64,000 bases of DNA, taken from assembly GCF_015453285.1 (NCBI RefSeq), contig NZ_JADLZT010000004.1:1-64000 (forward strand), read 5' to 3'. Position 1 is the stretch's first letter, and each line of letters opens with the position of its first letter. The notes below the pieces were generated by a model. That model was given only the letters and a program-made list of their open reading frames with translations, did not search any database and was not told the DNA's origin. The stretch comes from Lysobacter niastensis (GTDB taxonomy: Bacteria; Pseudomonadota; Gammaproteobacteria; Xanthomonadales; Xanthomonadaceae). A program made the position numbers and the translations under genes. This document shows, piece after piece, positions 1 to 9,027 of the stretch.

Positions 1-136
1 CAACCGCATGATCGGAGTGTGGCAGCGGGGGCGGCGGGCCACCGGAGCTGGCCGAGAACGTGGTGCTTCCTCCGCAGGCCGTGAGGCTCAGCGCCAGGGC
101 CAGCAATGCGCTACGGACGAACGGCTCAGCCTTCAT
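1..136 (-). CDS. Lipoprotein, N-terminal part only (runs off left edge)
   Basis: An ATG at 136 on the minus strand opens a frame that stays open for 45 codons to the window edge. It begins MKAEPFVRSALLALALSLTAC, a short basic start, a hydrophobic stretch and a lipobox ending at Cys21, so the product should be a membrane-anchored lipoprotein. After the cysteine comes a Gly/Ser/Pro-rich linker (GGPPPPLP). A GGAG-like ribosome site lies 5' of the ATG. The mature domain is outside the window, so no function can be given. It is divergent from the S9 peptidase gene, with a shared region of about 170 bp. Confidence 0.6.
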   Translation of the reverse strand, partial: MKAEPFVRSALLALALSLTACGGSTTFSASSGGPPPPLPHSDHAV

Positions 137-307
137 CGCACGCTCCAGGTCGACCGCGCCGGAGCGGCGGTCCGGCGCGCAGTCTAGGCGGGCGGGAGTT
201 TGCTCGCCGTATACGCCATGGTCGCCGCGTCCTGGGGCTGCTCGGGAGGGCATGCCTTGGCTACAGTGGCGCGCAATGGATGACGTGTCCGGGGGAGGGC
301 GCGAACG

Positions 308-2302
308 ATGCGGAAGTGGAAAGGATGGCTGCTCATCGCGCTGGCGTGGGCGGCGGGGCCGGTGTGGGCGCAGGCCCAGGGCGCGGATGCACAGGGGGTC
401 GATCTGGCGCCGTACCTGAGAAAGGACGGATACGAGCGGATCAAGATCTCGCCGGACGGCAAGCACTACGCGGCGACGGTGCCGCTCGAAGACCGTACCG
501 TGCTGATCATCATGCGTCGCGCCGACAAGAAGGTCATCACCAAGGCGACCGGCGTCAAGGACTCGATGGTCGCCGACTTCTGGTGGGCCAACGACGAGCG
601 CGTGGTGATCGCGATGGCGCAGCAGCTGGGCAGCCGCGACGACACGCCTTACCGCACCGGCGAACTGTATGGCCTGGGCATCGGCGGCGAACGGGCCAAG
701 GTCCTGGTCGGCTACGAGGATGATCCCGGACTGGTGGACACCTACGGCAATGTCGGCAACCGCGACTACGCGGATTTCATCGGGCGCATGCCGGGCGATC
801 CGCGCAGCGTCCTGATCGCCGTATCGGATTTCAGCGCCAATCCGCAGACCCGGGTGGAAAAGCTGGATGTGTATACCGGGCGTCGCACGGTGGTGACGAT
901 CGCGCCGGTGCGCCGCGCCGACTTCGTCGCCGATGGGAAGGGCGAAGTGCGCCTGGCCGAAGGCGCCGGAGACGACAACTACTTCAAGCTCTACTACCGC
1001 GAGAATGACGACGCCGACTGGACGCTGGTCAACGACCAGAAGGCCAGCGGCCACTACGAGTCGCCGCTGGGATTCTCCGCTGACGGCGTGACCGCGTACC
1101 TGCAGGTCAGCCATCAGCAGGGGCCCGACTCGATCGTCGCCTGGAACACCCGTTCCGGCGAGCGCAAGGAAATGCTGCGCGATCCCGACGTCGACCCGTA
1201 CTCTCTCCTGCGTGACCGCGACGGGACACTCGTGGGCGCGCATTACATGAGCGCGGGTGTTCGCAGCCGCTTCTTCGACGAGAACAGCGAGATCGCCCTC
1301 ACCTATCGCCGCCTGGAAAGGGCATTTTCGGGTTCGGCGGTGTCGATCACCTCGTTCGCGGGCGATGGGATCGCGATGCTGCAGATCTGGAACGACCGGA
1401 TGCAGGGCGATTACTACCTGTACGACATGAAGACGCGCAACGCCAACGGCGTCTTCGCGCAGCAGGAATGGTTCAACCCCGAGGTCATGCCGCTCACCCG
1501 CGAAGTGACGCTGCAGGCGCGTGACGGCACGTCGCTGCGCGGCTACCTGACGCTGCCGCGCAAGGCCCCGCAGCAGCCTCTGCCGATGGTGGTGATGCCG
1601 CATGGCGGACCGTTCGGCATCTTCGACAGATGGCAGTTCGACACCGACACCCAGTTGCTCGCCGAGGCGGGCTATACGGTGCTGCGCATCAACTACCGCG
1701 GTTCTGGCAACTACGGCAGGACGTTCCGCGTCGCCGGTGCGGGTGAGTGGGGTGGCACGATGCAGGACGACCTCACCGATGCCACGCGCTGGGCGGTCGC
1801 CGAACGCATCGCCGACGGCGAGCGCATCTGCATCTACGGCGGCAGCTACGGCGGCTATGCCGCGCTGATGGGCGTGGCGAAGGAGCCGGGCCTGTATCGC
1901 TGCGCCGTGGGCTATGTCGGCGTGTACGACCTGGAGGCGATGCATCGCGACAACAGCCGTAAAGCGCGTTGGGTGCGCAACTGGTCTGACGAATGGGTGG
2001 GGCAACGCGACGGCCTGGACGCACGCTCGCCGACGACGATGGCGAACCGGATCAAGGCGCCGGTCTTCCTCGCGGCCGGCGGACAGGACCAGCGCGCCCC
2101 GATCGAGCACAGCAAGAAGATGGAGCGCGCGCTGCGCGATGCGGGCGTGCCGGTGGAGACGCTGTATTACTCCAGCGAAGGCCACGGCTTCTACACCGAG
2201 CCGCATCGTCGCGAGTTCTACACGAAGCTGCTGGACTTCCTGGCGCGCAACATCGGTGGTGCGCGGGCGAAGGCAGGCGCTGAAGTGCAGGGCACGCAGT
2301 AG
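308..2302 (+). CDS. S9 family prolyl oligopeptidase-type peptidase, secreted
   Basis: This 664-residue protein has an N-terminal signal peptide (cleavage near AQA, residues 22-24), a beta-propeller-like region to about residue 400 and a C-terminal alpha/beta-hydrolase domain. The nucleophile elbow GGSYGGYAA puts the catalytic serine at 513. Asp594 (GGQDQRAP) and His626 (EGHGFY) complete a plausible triad. The length and this order fit the dipeptidyl/acylaminoacyl peptidase group of family S9, so periplasmic cleavage of short peptides is likely. A GGGGGAGGG sequence precedes the ATG. Xanthomonadaceae typically carry many paralogues, and the exact substrate cannot be told from sequence. Confidence 0.9.
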   Translation: MRKWKGWLLIALAWAAGPVWAQAQGADAQGVDLAPYLRKDGYERIKISPDGKHYAATVPLEDRTVLIIMRRADKKVITKATGVKDSMVADFWWANDERVVIAMAQQLGSRDDTPYRTGELYGLGIGGERAKVLVGYEDDPGLVDTYGNVGNRDYADFIGRMPGDPRSVLIAVSDFSANPQTRVEKLDVYTGRRTVVTIAPVRRADFVADGKGEVRLAEGAGDDNYFKLYYRENDDADWTLVNDQKASGHYESPLGFSADGVTAYLQVSHQQGPDSIVAWNTRSGERKEMLRDPDVDPYSLLRDRDGTLVGAHYMSAGVRSRFFDENSEIALTYRRLERAFSGSAVSITSFAGDGIAMLQIWNDRMQGDYYLYDMKTRNANGVFAQQEWFNPEVMPLTREVTLQARDGTSLRGYLTLPRKAPQQPLPMVVMPHGGPFGIFDRWQFDTDTQLLAEAGYTVLRINYRGSGNYGRTFRVAGAGEWGGTMQDDLTDATRWAVAERIADGERICIYGGSYGGYAALMGVAKEPGLYRCAVGYVGVYDLEAMHRDNSRKARWVRNWSDEWVGQRDGLDARSPTTMANRIKAPVFLAAGGQDQRAPIEHSKKMERALRDAGVPVETLYYSSEGHGFYTEPHRREFYTKLLDFLARNIGGARAKAGAEVQGTQ

Positions 2303-2377
2303 GCCGGTGCGTCACATTTGTGCGCCGCGCGGCAAACGGGCAAGCTCGGCGCACCATTCAATCCCGGGGAGGGGAGC

Positions 2378-2950
2378 ATGAGGGTCGTCATTGCAGGCGT
2401 CATCGGTGGGATCGTGATGTTCATCTGGGGCGCGGTGGCGCACATGGCGCTGCCGATCGGCGAGATGGGTGTGAAGGTGCCCACGCAGCAGCAGGCGGTG
2501 CTCGACGCGATCGGCCCGACGACCGCGGGCGAAGGCGTCTACATGTATCCGAGCGTCGGGCCGGAAACGATGAAGGACGCGGCGGCGATGCAGAAGTTCG
2601 CCGGGGAAACGCGCGGCAAGCCGTACGCGTTCGTGGTCTACCAGCCGGGCGGCAACCCGATCATGCAGAGCATGGTCCCCAACCTGGTCAAGCAACTGGT
2701 GACCTGCATCCTTGCGGCGCTGGTAGCCGCGTGGGTGCTGTCGCTGGGTGCCTGGGGCTTCGCGCGGCGGGTGATGGTGGCCGGCGCGATGGCGTTGTTC
2801 GGGTGGATCTCGCTGGGTGTGCCGTACTGGAACTGGTTCATGTTCCCGAGCAGCTTCACGATCGGCTCGCTGCTGGAGCAGGTGATCGGTTGGCTGATCG
2901 CAGGTGCGGCGATGGCCTGGTGGCTGGGCCGCCGCGAGCGCGCCCGGTAA
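2378..2950 (+). CDS. Conserved inner-membrane protein, unknown function
   Basis: The protein has 190 residues. I start it at 2378 because a strong GGGGAGGGGAG site lies just upstream and the product then begins with a transmembrane segment (MRVVIAGVIGGIVMFIWGAV). Further hydrophobic segments lie near residues 103-125, 128-146 and 160-182. Between the first and second is a polar, probably periplasmic part of about 80 residues. I recognise no catalytic motif. It follows the S9 peptidase by 75 bp on the same strand and ends at a terminator, so the two may be co-transcribed. Confidence 0.75.
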   Translation: MRVVIAGVIGGIVMFIWGAVAHMALPIGEMGVKVPTQQQAVLDAIGPTTAGEGVYMYPSVGPETMKDAAAMQKFAGETRGKPYAFVVYQPGGNPIMQSMVPNLVKQLVTCILAALVAAWVLSLGAWGFARRVMVAGAMALFGWISLGVPYWNWFMFPSSFTIGSLLEQVIGWLIAGAAMAWWLGRRERAR

Positions 2951-2972
2951 CGTGCCTCCAAAGGAAGAAAAT

Positions 2973-3003
2973 GAAGGGCGGCCTTGGTCGCCCTTCTTCT
3001 TTA
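2973..3003 (+). terminator. Intrinsic terminator after the membrane protein gene
   Basis: GAAGGGCG and CGCCCTTC form an 8-bp stem around GCCTTGGT, followed by the T-rich run TTCTTT. It lies 22 bp after the membrane-protein stop codon and separates this unit from the oxidoreductase gene. Confidence 0.8.
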
Positions 3004-3133
3004 TGCAGCGTCCAGAAGCAGGGACGGAAACCCGCGGGAGATCGTCCACCTGTCGTGGGCGCCGCTGGTCGAAGCCTGACGCCGTGTTGCACGCGCCCTT
3101 GAGCGGGCGCGTCGGCTGCGCGAGCATCCTCGC

Positions 3134-4102
3134 ATGCATGCGCTTACCTTCTCACGCTTCGGCGGTCCCGATGTCCTGGAATGGACCTCGCTGCCCGACC
3201 CGCAACCCGCGCCGGGCGTTGCCGTCGTGCGCACGCGCGCGATCGGGTTGAACTTCGCCGATGTCTACCGCCGCCAGGGGCGCTATCACCTGGCCGGCTC
3301 GCCGCCGTGGATCGCCGGCTACGAGGGCGCCGGCGAGATCGCGGCGCTGCATCCAGACGATGCAGGCGGGCCATTCCGTGTCGGCCAGCGCGTCGCGTTC
3401 GCCGACAGCGCCTTCGCCAACGCCGAACAGGTGGCGGTTCCGCTGGACCGGTTGATCGCGCTGCCGGACGACATTGCTTTCGACACCGCGGCGGCGCTGC
3501 TGCTGCAAGGCCTGACCGCGCAGTTCCTGCTGGAAGACAGCCACGCGGTACAGGCCGGCGAGACGCTGCTGGTGCATGCCGCCGGTGGCGGCGTCGGCCT
3601 GCTGCTGGTGCAGCTGGCGGCCACCCGCGGGGCGCGGGTGATCGCGCTGGCGTCGAGCGACGACAAGCGCCGTGCCGCACTGACGGCGGGCGCCGAAGCG
3701 GCGATCGATTCCGGCGAAGGCTGGCCGGATCGCGTGCGCGCGCTGGCGCCGGACGGCGTCGATGTCGTCTACGACTCGATTGGACGCACGCTGCACGACA
3801 GCCTGGCGCTCGCCCGCATCGGCGGCACCGTCGTGTTCTACGGCATGGCGGCAGGCGATCCGGATCCGGTCGATCCGCGCGTGCTGATGGACCGCTCACT
3901 GACGCTGACCGGCGGCGACCTGTGGAACGTGCTGACCAGCCCGCAGGCTCGCCACGACCGGGCGGCGCGGTTGTTCGAGGCGGTCCGCGATGGCCGCCTG
4001 AGCGTGGCCATCGCCGCGAGCTTCCCGTTGCGCGATGGCGCACAGGCGCATGCGCTGCTGGAAAGCCGGACCACCAGCGGCAAGGTGCTGCTGATTCCCT
4101 GA
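3134..4102 (+). CDS. Quinone oxidoreductase-like NAD(P)-dependent dehydrogenase (MDR family, zinc-free)
   Basis: The 322-residue protein has the GroES-like N-terminal domain (GLNFADVYRRQGRY near residues 38-51; GYEGAGE) and a C-terminal Rossmann domain with the nucleotide loop AAGGGVGLLLVQLA near residues 150-163. The structural and catalytic zinc cysteines of alcohol dehydrogenases are missing, as usual for the Qor group, which reduces quinones or enones with NADPH. Its length is normal. The ATG lacks a clear ribosome site. It stands alone upstream of the TetR operon. The true substrate is unknown. Confidence 0.88.
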   Translation: MHALTFSRFGGPDVLEWTSLPDPQPAPGVAVVRTRAIGLNFADVYRRQGRYHLAGSPPWIAGYEGAGEIAALHPDDAGGPFRVGQRVAFADSAFANAEQVAVPLDRLIALPDDIAFDTAAALLLQGLTAQFLLEDSHAVQAGETLLVHAAGGGVGLLLVQLAATRGARVIALASSDDKRRAALTAGAEAAIDSGEGWPDRVRALAPDGVDVVYDSIGRTLHDSLALARIGGTVVFYGMAAGDPDPVDPRVLMDRSLTLTGGDLWNVLTSPQARHDRAARLFEAVRDGRLSVAIAASFPLRDGAQAHALLESRTTSGKVLLIP

Positions 4103-4189
4103 ACCTGCTGGCGGCCCCCGCATTCAGCGGGGCGCGCCTGAACGAACGCCCCTCCGGCCCGCGGGATTGGTTGTTGCGAGGGACTTGTG

Positions 4190-4217
4190 GAGTTATATGA
4201 TCGGCATCATATAACTC
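4190..4217. promoter_or_regulatory. Perfect inverted repeat, likely TetR operator
   Basis: GAGTTATATGAT and ATCATATAACTC are exact inverted repeats of 12 bp separated by CGGC. The site is AT-rich in a very GC-rich neighbourhood. Its right arm ends 10 bp before the start codon of the TetR-type gene at 4228, so bound repressor would cover the promoter or ribosome site of its own operon. Autoregulation by the downstream regulator is the simplest reading. Confidence 0.8.
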
Positions 4218-4227
4218 GCCAGCCGCC

Positions 4228-4830
4228 ATGCGATACGACGCCAGCCACAAGCAACAGACCCGCCAGCGCGTGCTCCGCGCCGCGGCCAGGGCCATCCGCA
4301 GCGACGGCGCGCAGCGCGTCGCCGTGGCCGGCGTCATGCGCGAGGCTGGGCTCACCCACGGCGGCTTCTACGCCCATTTCGAGTCCAAGGACGCGCTGGT
4401 CGTCGCCGCGATCGGACAGATGTTCGACGACGCCCTGGCGCAATGGCAGCGCGTGAACGAAGGGCGCGGCGATGCGGAGCGTCTGGCCGGCTACATCGAC
4501 CTGTACCTGTCGGCGAAACACCGTGATCACCCCGGGCATGGCTGTCCCATGGCTGCGCTCGCCAGCGAACTGCCGCGTCTGGATGCCGATGCCCGCAGGG
4601 CGTTCGCCGAAGGCTCGCGCCGACTGCAGCAGGCCTTGTCGCAAACGCTGGCACGCCTCGGCCATGACGACGCGCCGGCTCTCGCCGCTTCGGTGCTGGC
4701 CGAACTCGTGGGTGCAATCGCACTGGCGCGCTGCGAGCCGGATCGCAAGCGTTCGAATGCGCTGCTGGCGTCGTCACGCCACGCGCTGTACCGCCGGCTC
4801 TCCCTGACCTCCGCGGAGAAACACGAATGA
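4228..4830 (+). CDS. TetR/AcrR family transcriptional regulator
   Basis: The 200-residue protein has an N-terminal helix-turn-helix of TetR type (residues about 8-55, recognition helix LTHGGFYAHFESKDAL) and a C-terminal ligand-binding, dimerising domain with little conservation. It lies directly behind a perfect 28-bp palindrome and overlaps the thioesterase gene by 4 bp. I infer that it controls itself and the following thioesterase, thiolase and dehydrogenase genes. The GGFYAHF motif is typical of regulators sensing acyl or aromatic compounds, but the ligand is not known. Confidence 0.9.
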   Translation: MRYDASHKQQTRQRVLRAAARAIRSDGAQRVAVAGVMREAGLTHGGFYAHFESKDALVVAAIGQMFDDALAQWQRVNEGRGDAERLAGYIDLYLSAKHRDHPGHGCPMAALASELPRLDADARRAFAEGSRRLQQALSQTLARLGHDDAPALAASVLAELVGAIALARCEPDRKRSNALLASSRHALYRRLSLTSAEKHE

Positions 4831-5327
4831 ACCAGAACGATCCGAAAGTGGCCGATCCCATCGGCCTGCAAACCAGCCTGATCGAGCAGGTGGGTTCCGG
4901 CATGGACGGACTGAGCCAGTTGCGCGCACTGATCGCCTCGGGCCGCAAGCCGGGCATCCTGCGCTCGCTGGACTTCGAACTGAGCGAGGTCGAGCCTGGG
5001 CGCGCTGTGTTCACCGGCACGCCCGGCGAGCACGCCTACAACCCGATCGGCGTCGTGCACGGAGGTTACGCGTCGACGCTGCTGGATTCGGCCTGCGCCT
5101 GCGCCGCGCATTCGCAGCTGACGGCGGAGCAGGCCTACACCACGCTCGAACTGAAGGTCGCGTTCCACAAGGCCATCCGCCACGACACCGGCCCGTTGCG
5201 CGCCGAAGGCAAGGTGTTGTCGATGGGCCGCCGCGCCGCCTTCGCCGAAGCGCGTCTCGTCGACGCGCAGGGCGTGCTGTACGCCTCGGCCACCTCCACG
5301 CTGCTGGTGTTCGAACGGCCCGCGTAA
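4827..5327 (+). CDS. PaaI-type hotdog-fold thioesterase
   Basis: This 166-residue protein has the PaaI/YigI-type hotdog signature NPIGVVHGGYASTLLDSACA near residues 72-91, including the HGG turn of the active-site helix. Such enzymes hydrolyse acyl- or aryl-CoA esters. Its start overlaps the TetR stop (ATGA), showing translational coupling. Together with the thiolase and dehydrogenase downstream it suggests a small acyl-CoA breakdown or modification unit. Confidence 0.88.
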   Translation: MNQNDPKVADPIGLQTSLIEQVGSGMDGLSQLRALIASGRKPGILRSLDFELSEVEPGRAVFTGTPGEHAYNPIGVVHGGYASTLLDSACACAAHSQLTAEQAYTTLELKVAFHKAIRHDTGPLRAEGKVLSMGRRAAFAEARLVDAQGVLYASATSTLLVFERPA

Positions 5328-5388
5328 GCGCGCCCACCAGCCCGATTCCCCCGCGCAAGGGATGCGCATCACTCCCCCACTGATTGCC

Positions 5389-6579
5389 ATGACCGAACAC
5401 GATCCCGTTGTCATCGTCTCCGCGGTGCGTACGCCGCTGGGCCGTTTCCTGGGCGACCTGTCGCCGCTGCCCGCGCACGCGCTCGGCGCGCACGCCATCC
5501 GCGCCGCACTGCAGCGCGCCAATCTGCCGCCCGAGCGCGTCGACGAAGTGCTGATGGGCTGCGTGCTTCCAGCCGGCCAGGGCCAGGCTCCGGCGCGGCA
5601 GGCGATGCGCGCCGCCGGTTTGCCCGATGCGGTCGGCGCGACCACCGTAAACAAGGTCTGCGGATCGGGCATGAAGGCGACGATGCTGGCGCACGATCTG
5701 CTGCGCGCCGGATCGGCCGACATGATCGTCGCCGGTGGCATGGAGTCGATGTCGAACGCGCCCTATCTGCTGGCGAAAGCCCGAAGCGGTTACCGCGTCG
5801 GCCACGACCGCATCCTCGACCACATGATGCTCGACGGTCTCGAAGACGCCTACGAGCCCGGCCGCCCGATGGGCGATTTCGGCGAGGCCGCGGCGCAGCA
5901 CTACGGCTTCACGCGCGCCGACCAGGACGCCTACGCGGCCGAGACGCTGACGCGGGCGCGCGAGGCGATCGAGATCGGTGCCTTCGCCGACGAAATCGTG
6001 CCGGTCGCCGTGCCGGGCAAGGGCGGCGAGCGCATCGTCGATACCGACGAGCATCCGCTGAAGGTGTCGCCGGAAAAGATCCCGCAGCTCAAACCGGCAT
6101 TCCGTGCCGACGGCACCATCACCGCCGCCAGTGCGTCCGCCAACGCCGACGGCGCTGCCGCGCTGCTGCTGACGCGGCGCTCGGTCGCGCAGCGCGAAGG
6201 CCTGCCGATCCTCGCCGAGATCCGCGGCCATGCCACGCACAGCCAGGCGCCTGCCTGGTACACCACCGCGCCAATCCCGGCGATCGGGAAGCTGCTCGAC
6301 AAGGTCGGCTGGACGGCCGGCGATGTCGACCTGTTCGAGATCAACGAGGCGTTCGCGGTCGTGGCGATGGCCGCCGCCAAGGACCTGGGCATCGCACGTG
6401 ACCGGTTGAACGTGAACGGCGGCGCATGTGCGCTCGGACATCCTATCGGCGCCACTGGCGCCCGCCTGATCGTGACCCTGCTGCACGCGCTGCAGCGTCG
6501 CGGACTCAAGCGCGGCGTGGCGGCGCTGTGCATCGGCGGCGGCGAGGCGACGGCCATCGCCATCGAACGTGCCGAATGA
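5389..6579 (+). CDS. Acetyl-CoA C-acetyltransferase (thiolase)
   Basis: This thiolase of about 396 residues has the acylation cysteine at residue 91 (NKVCGSGMKA), the GGMESMSNAP block, NEAFA, the active-site histidine in GGACALGHPIGATGAR and the C-terminal cysteine in CIGGG. It condenses or cleaves acetoacetyl-CoA-type substrates in the cytoplasm. I start it at the ATG at 5389, where the family's usual N-terminus begins. An in-frame ATG at 5362 adds nine residues and cannot be excluded. It sits 61 bp after the thioesterase and 37 bp before the dehydrogenase. Confidence 0.92.
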   Translation: MTEHDPVVIVSAVRTPLGRFLGDLSPLPAHALGAHAIRAALQRANLPPERVDEVLMGCVLPAGQGQAPARQAMRAAGLPDAVGATTVNKVCGSGMKATMLAHDLLRAGSADMIVAGGMESMSNAPYLLAKARSGYRVGHDRILDHMMLDGLEDAYEPGRPMGDFGEAAAQHYGFTRADQDAYAAETLTRAREAIEIGAFADEIVPVAVPGKGGERIVDTDEHPLKVSPEKIPQLKPAFRADGTITAASASANADGAAALLLTRRSVAQREGLPILAEIRGHATHSQAPAWYTTAPIPAIGKLLDKVGWTAGDVDLFEINEAFAVVAMAAAKDLGIARDRLNVNGGACALGHPIGATGARLIVTLLHALQRRGLKRGVAALCIGGGEATAIAIERAE

Positions 6580-6616
6580 ACTCCTCCTTCCCCAACGTCA
6601 AACTGAAGGTGCATTG

Positions 6617-7333
6617 ATGGATATCAAGAATTCCGTGGTGCTGGTCACCGGCGCCAACCGCGGCCTCGGCCTCGCGCTGGTCGAAGCCTTGAAGCAGGCC
6701 GGCGCCGCGAAGATCTACGCCGCCGCGCGCGATCCGTCGTCGGTGAAGAGCGAAGGCGTCACGCCGGTTGCACTCGACGTCACCAGTACCGACAGCATCG
6801 CCGCCGCAGCGAAGGCATGCCCCGACGTCACGATGGTGATCAACAACGCCGGCATCTCGCGCAGCGGCGTGCTGCTGTCGCCCGACGGCCTGGACGCGCT
6901 TGCCGCCGAGATGCAGACCAACTTCTACGGCCCGCTGCTGGTGAGCCGTGCGTTCGCGCCGGTGCTGGCGAAGAACGGCGGCGGCGCGCTGGTCAATGTG
7001 CTGTCGGTGCTGAGCTGGCTCAGCCTGCCGGGAACTGCCACTTACAGCGTGTCGAAAGCCGCGGCGTGGGCGCTGACCAATGGCCTGCGCAACGAGCTGC
7101 GCGAGCAGGGCACGCAGGTGGTGGCCGTGCATGTCGGCTTGATGGAGACCGACATGACCGCCGGCATCGAGGCGCCGAAGACGTCGCCGAAGGATGTGGC
7201 CGAGACCATCCTGCGCACCGTGCAGGCCGGCGGGCTGGAGGTGCTGGCCGACGACACCAGCCGAGCGGTCAAGGCAAGCCTGTCCTCGCCCGACAAGGCG
7301 GTCTACCTGGCGCCGCCGATGGCGGCGGGCTGA
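6617..7333 (+). CDS. Short-chain dehydrogenase/reductase (SDR)
   Basis: This 238-residue SDR has the nucleotide motif TGANRGLGLAL near residues 12-22, NNAGIS at the end of beta-4, and the catalytic pair Tyr143 and Lys147 (YSVSK). The start at 6617 gives the normal N-terminus. A longer in-frame start would overlap the thiolase gene. It is the last gene of the TetR operon. It probably reduces a ketone or oxidises an alcohol with NAD(P)H, and together with the thiolase may handle a 3-oxoacyl or related intermediate. Confidence 0.88.
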   Translation: MDIKNSVVLVTGANRGLGLALVEALKQAGAAKIYAAARDPSSVKSEGVTPVALDVTSTDSIAAAAKACPDVTMVINNAGISRSGVLLSPDGLDALAAEMQTNFYGPLLVSRAFAPVLAKNGGGALVNVLSVLSWLSLPGTATYSVSKAAAWALTNGLRNELREQGTQVVAVHVGLMETDMTAGIEAPKTSPKDVAETILRTVQAGGLEVLADDTSRAVKASLSSPDKAVYLAPPMAAG

Positions 7334-7337
7334 GCAT

Positions 7338-8330
7338 TCAGCGCGGGCAATAACGGTCGCGCCGCTCCGGCGGCGCGCGCAACACTTGTCCGATGTAGTA
7401 ATCGAGCAGGCGCCGTGCCTGCTCGTGCTGCGATGCAGGCACCCGTGTGCCGGCATCGGCAAGCCAGCCGTCGATGCACGTGTTCGCCGCGGCGCTTCCT
7501 GCGGCGCATGTCAGCAGATGGTTGAAAGCAGTGCGGTACTGCACGAACGAGGCGCGGTCCATCGGCTCACCGTGGCCGGGCACCAGCGTTGCGAAGCCGA
7601 TTCCATCCAATGTCGCCAGCGCATCGCGCCAACCGGACGGGCAGGCGGTGTCGAGGAGCGGTACTGGCAGCGTCACCAGGTCGCCGGCCAGCAACACGCG
7701 CGTGGCCGGATCGAACAGCCAGACATCGCCTTCGGTCGCGGCGTTCGCACTCAGGCCGATCTTCACGCGGCGTCCGGCGAGGTCCTGGTCCGTGGACGCG
7801 TCGATCATCCGGTTGGGAATCAGCGAAACGCGCTCCTCCACGATTGCCATGTCGCCGCGCACGTCCGACAACTGCGGTTCGCGGATGACGCCCTTGTCGA
7901 TCAGGTCCTGTGCCTGCTTGTGGTTGTCGGCGAGGAAACCGGTCAGCGCACCCTCGACGGCACGGCTGCCGAGCACGACGGCATCGGGATAGGCTTCGCG
8001 CAGCATGCGGTTGCCGCTGCTGTGGTCCAGGTGCCAATGGCTGTTGATGATCGCCGTAACCGGCAAGCCGCTGGTACGTGCGTGATCGAGCAGGCGCTGG
8101 GTGTGCTCGCGATGGCGCCCGGTATCGAACACGACGAGTCCGTCGCGCCCGTGGATCACGATGCTGTTGCCGTCGGGCTGGCGGCCCGGTTCGAAGCGGC
8201 CCGGGAACAGCACGATGCCCGGCGCGATCAGTTCGCCGCCTTCCGCGCGGACCTGTTCGGCCGACGGTGCGGACGATGTCGCACAGGCAGACAGGCACAC
8301 GGCAACGAGGGACGTCAGCAGCAGGCGCAT
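7338..8330 (-). CDS. Metallo-beta-lactamase-fold hydrolase, lipoprotein
   Basis: The 330-residue protein starts with a lipoprotein signal (lipobox LSAC, Cys16) and then a metallo-beta-lactamase domain. The metal motif is His98-x-His100-x-Asp102-His103 (SHWHLDH), and a later metal-binding histidine lies in the segment LVPGHGEP. The layout resembles subclass-B3-like or quorum-quenching-lactonase-like folds, but no specific substrate signature is visible. Upstream in-frame starts at 8339 and 8351 exist. 8330 gives the cleanest signal peptide. It is convergent with the SDR gene (4 bp apart). Confidence 0.82.
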   Translation of the reverse strand: MRLLLTSLVAVCLSACATSSAPSAEQVRAEGGELIAPGIVLFPGRFEPGRQPDGNSIVIHGRDGLVVFDTGRHREHTQRLLDHARTSGLPVTAIINSHWHLDHSSGNRMLREAYPDAVVLGSRAVEGALTGFLADNHKQAQDLIDKGVIREPQLSDVRGDMAIVEERVSLIPNRMIDASTDQDLAGRRVKIGLSANAATEGDVWLFDPATRVLLAGDLVTLPVPLLDTACPSGWRDALATLDGIGFATLVPGHGEPMDRASFVQYRTAFNHLLTCAAGSAAANTCIDGWLADAGTRVPASQHEQARRLLDYYIGQVLRAPPERRDRYCPR

Positions 8331-8445
8331 GGTCGGCATCCGGCGGTGCAATGCCGACCGACGTTACCGTGCGCGTGCTGGGGAAGTAGTGCCTTTCGTC
8401 ATTGCGCCATCCGGCCGGCCCGCACGGGCCGGCGGACGGTTAGGG

Positions 8446-9027
8446 TCAGTAGTCGATCGCCACCGACATCATGCGCAGTCCCAGGTTGTACGTGCCTTCG
8501 CGGCCGATTTCCAGGTACCACCAGTCGCCGTCCGGGCTGAAGCCATTTCCGGGCGGGATCACCGCCGACTGCTCGAGCACCATCGTCGGATCGCCCGAGG
8601 CCACCACGGTATTGCTGGCGACCGCACCGTAGGTCTCGAAACCACTGCCGTGGTGCATCGTCACCGGCGTGATGTGGAAGGTGATGTCGCCTATCTCGTC
8701 GCTGGTGAGCTGGTAGAACAGCGTGACGGTCACGTCGCCGCCGTCGTAGTCGAGTGGGCGGCGCAGGGTCAGCGTCATCGCGCCGTTGTTGTTGGCCCAG
8801 TTGACGCCCCGCGGGTGCAGGCTGAAGCCGCCGTTGCCGAACGACAGCGCGTGTGCCGGATACATGAGCCGGTGCGGCTGGTGCTTGCAGCCCGGTGCGC
8901 CGATGACGCAGGCGCCGGCATGCGGCGGTGGTGCCGCCACCACGGCGCTGCAGGCCAGGGAGGCGATCAATGCTAGCGCCAGTCCGGCAGCTTTTCGTTG
9001 TCCTTGGGTGAATCGTCCGATGTTCAT
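8446..9027 (-). CDS. Secreted protein of unknown function
   Basis: This 193-residue protein has a signal peptide (long basic start MNIGRFTQGQRK, hydrophobic core LALALIASLACSAVVA). The mature part is rich in beta-strand-like segments with many Asp, Gly and Thr residues, and has two cysteines close together near its start (GACVIGAPGCKH). I start it at 9027 because GAGGA lies 8 bp upstream. I recognise no family. A beta-sandwich surface or secreted protein is a guess from composition. Confidence 0.65.
   Translation of the reverse strand: MNIGRFTQGQRKAAGLALALIASLACSAVVAAPPPHAGACVIGAPGCKHQPHRLMYPAHALSFGNGGFSLHPRGVNWANNNGAMTLTLRRPLDYDGGDVTVTLFYQLTSDEIGDITFHITPVTMHHGSGFETYGAVASNTVVASGDPTMVLEQSAVIPPGNGFSPDGDWWYLEIGREGTYNLGLRMMSVAIDY

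Noticed and set aside
2312-3139. Long open frame on the minus strand opposite the membrane-protein gene
   Set aside because: It is Arg/His-rich, lacks a ribosome site and conserved motifs, and is the usual antisense shadow in high-GC coding DNA. The plus-strand gene has a signal-like start, helices and a terminator.
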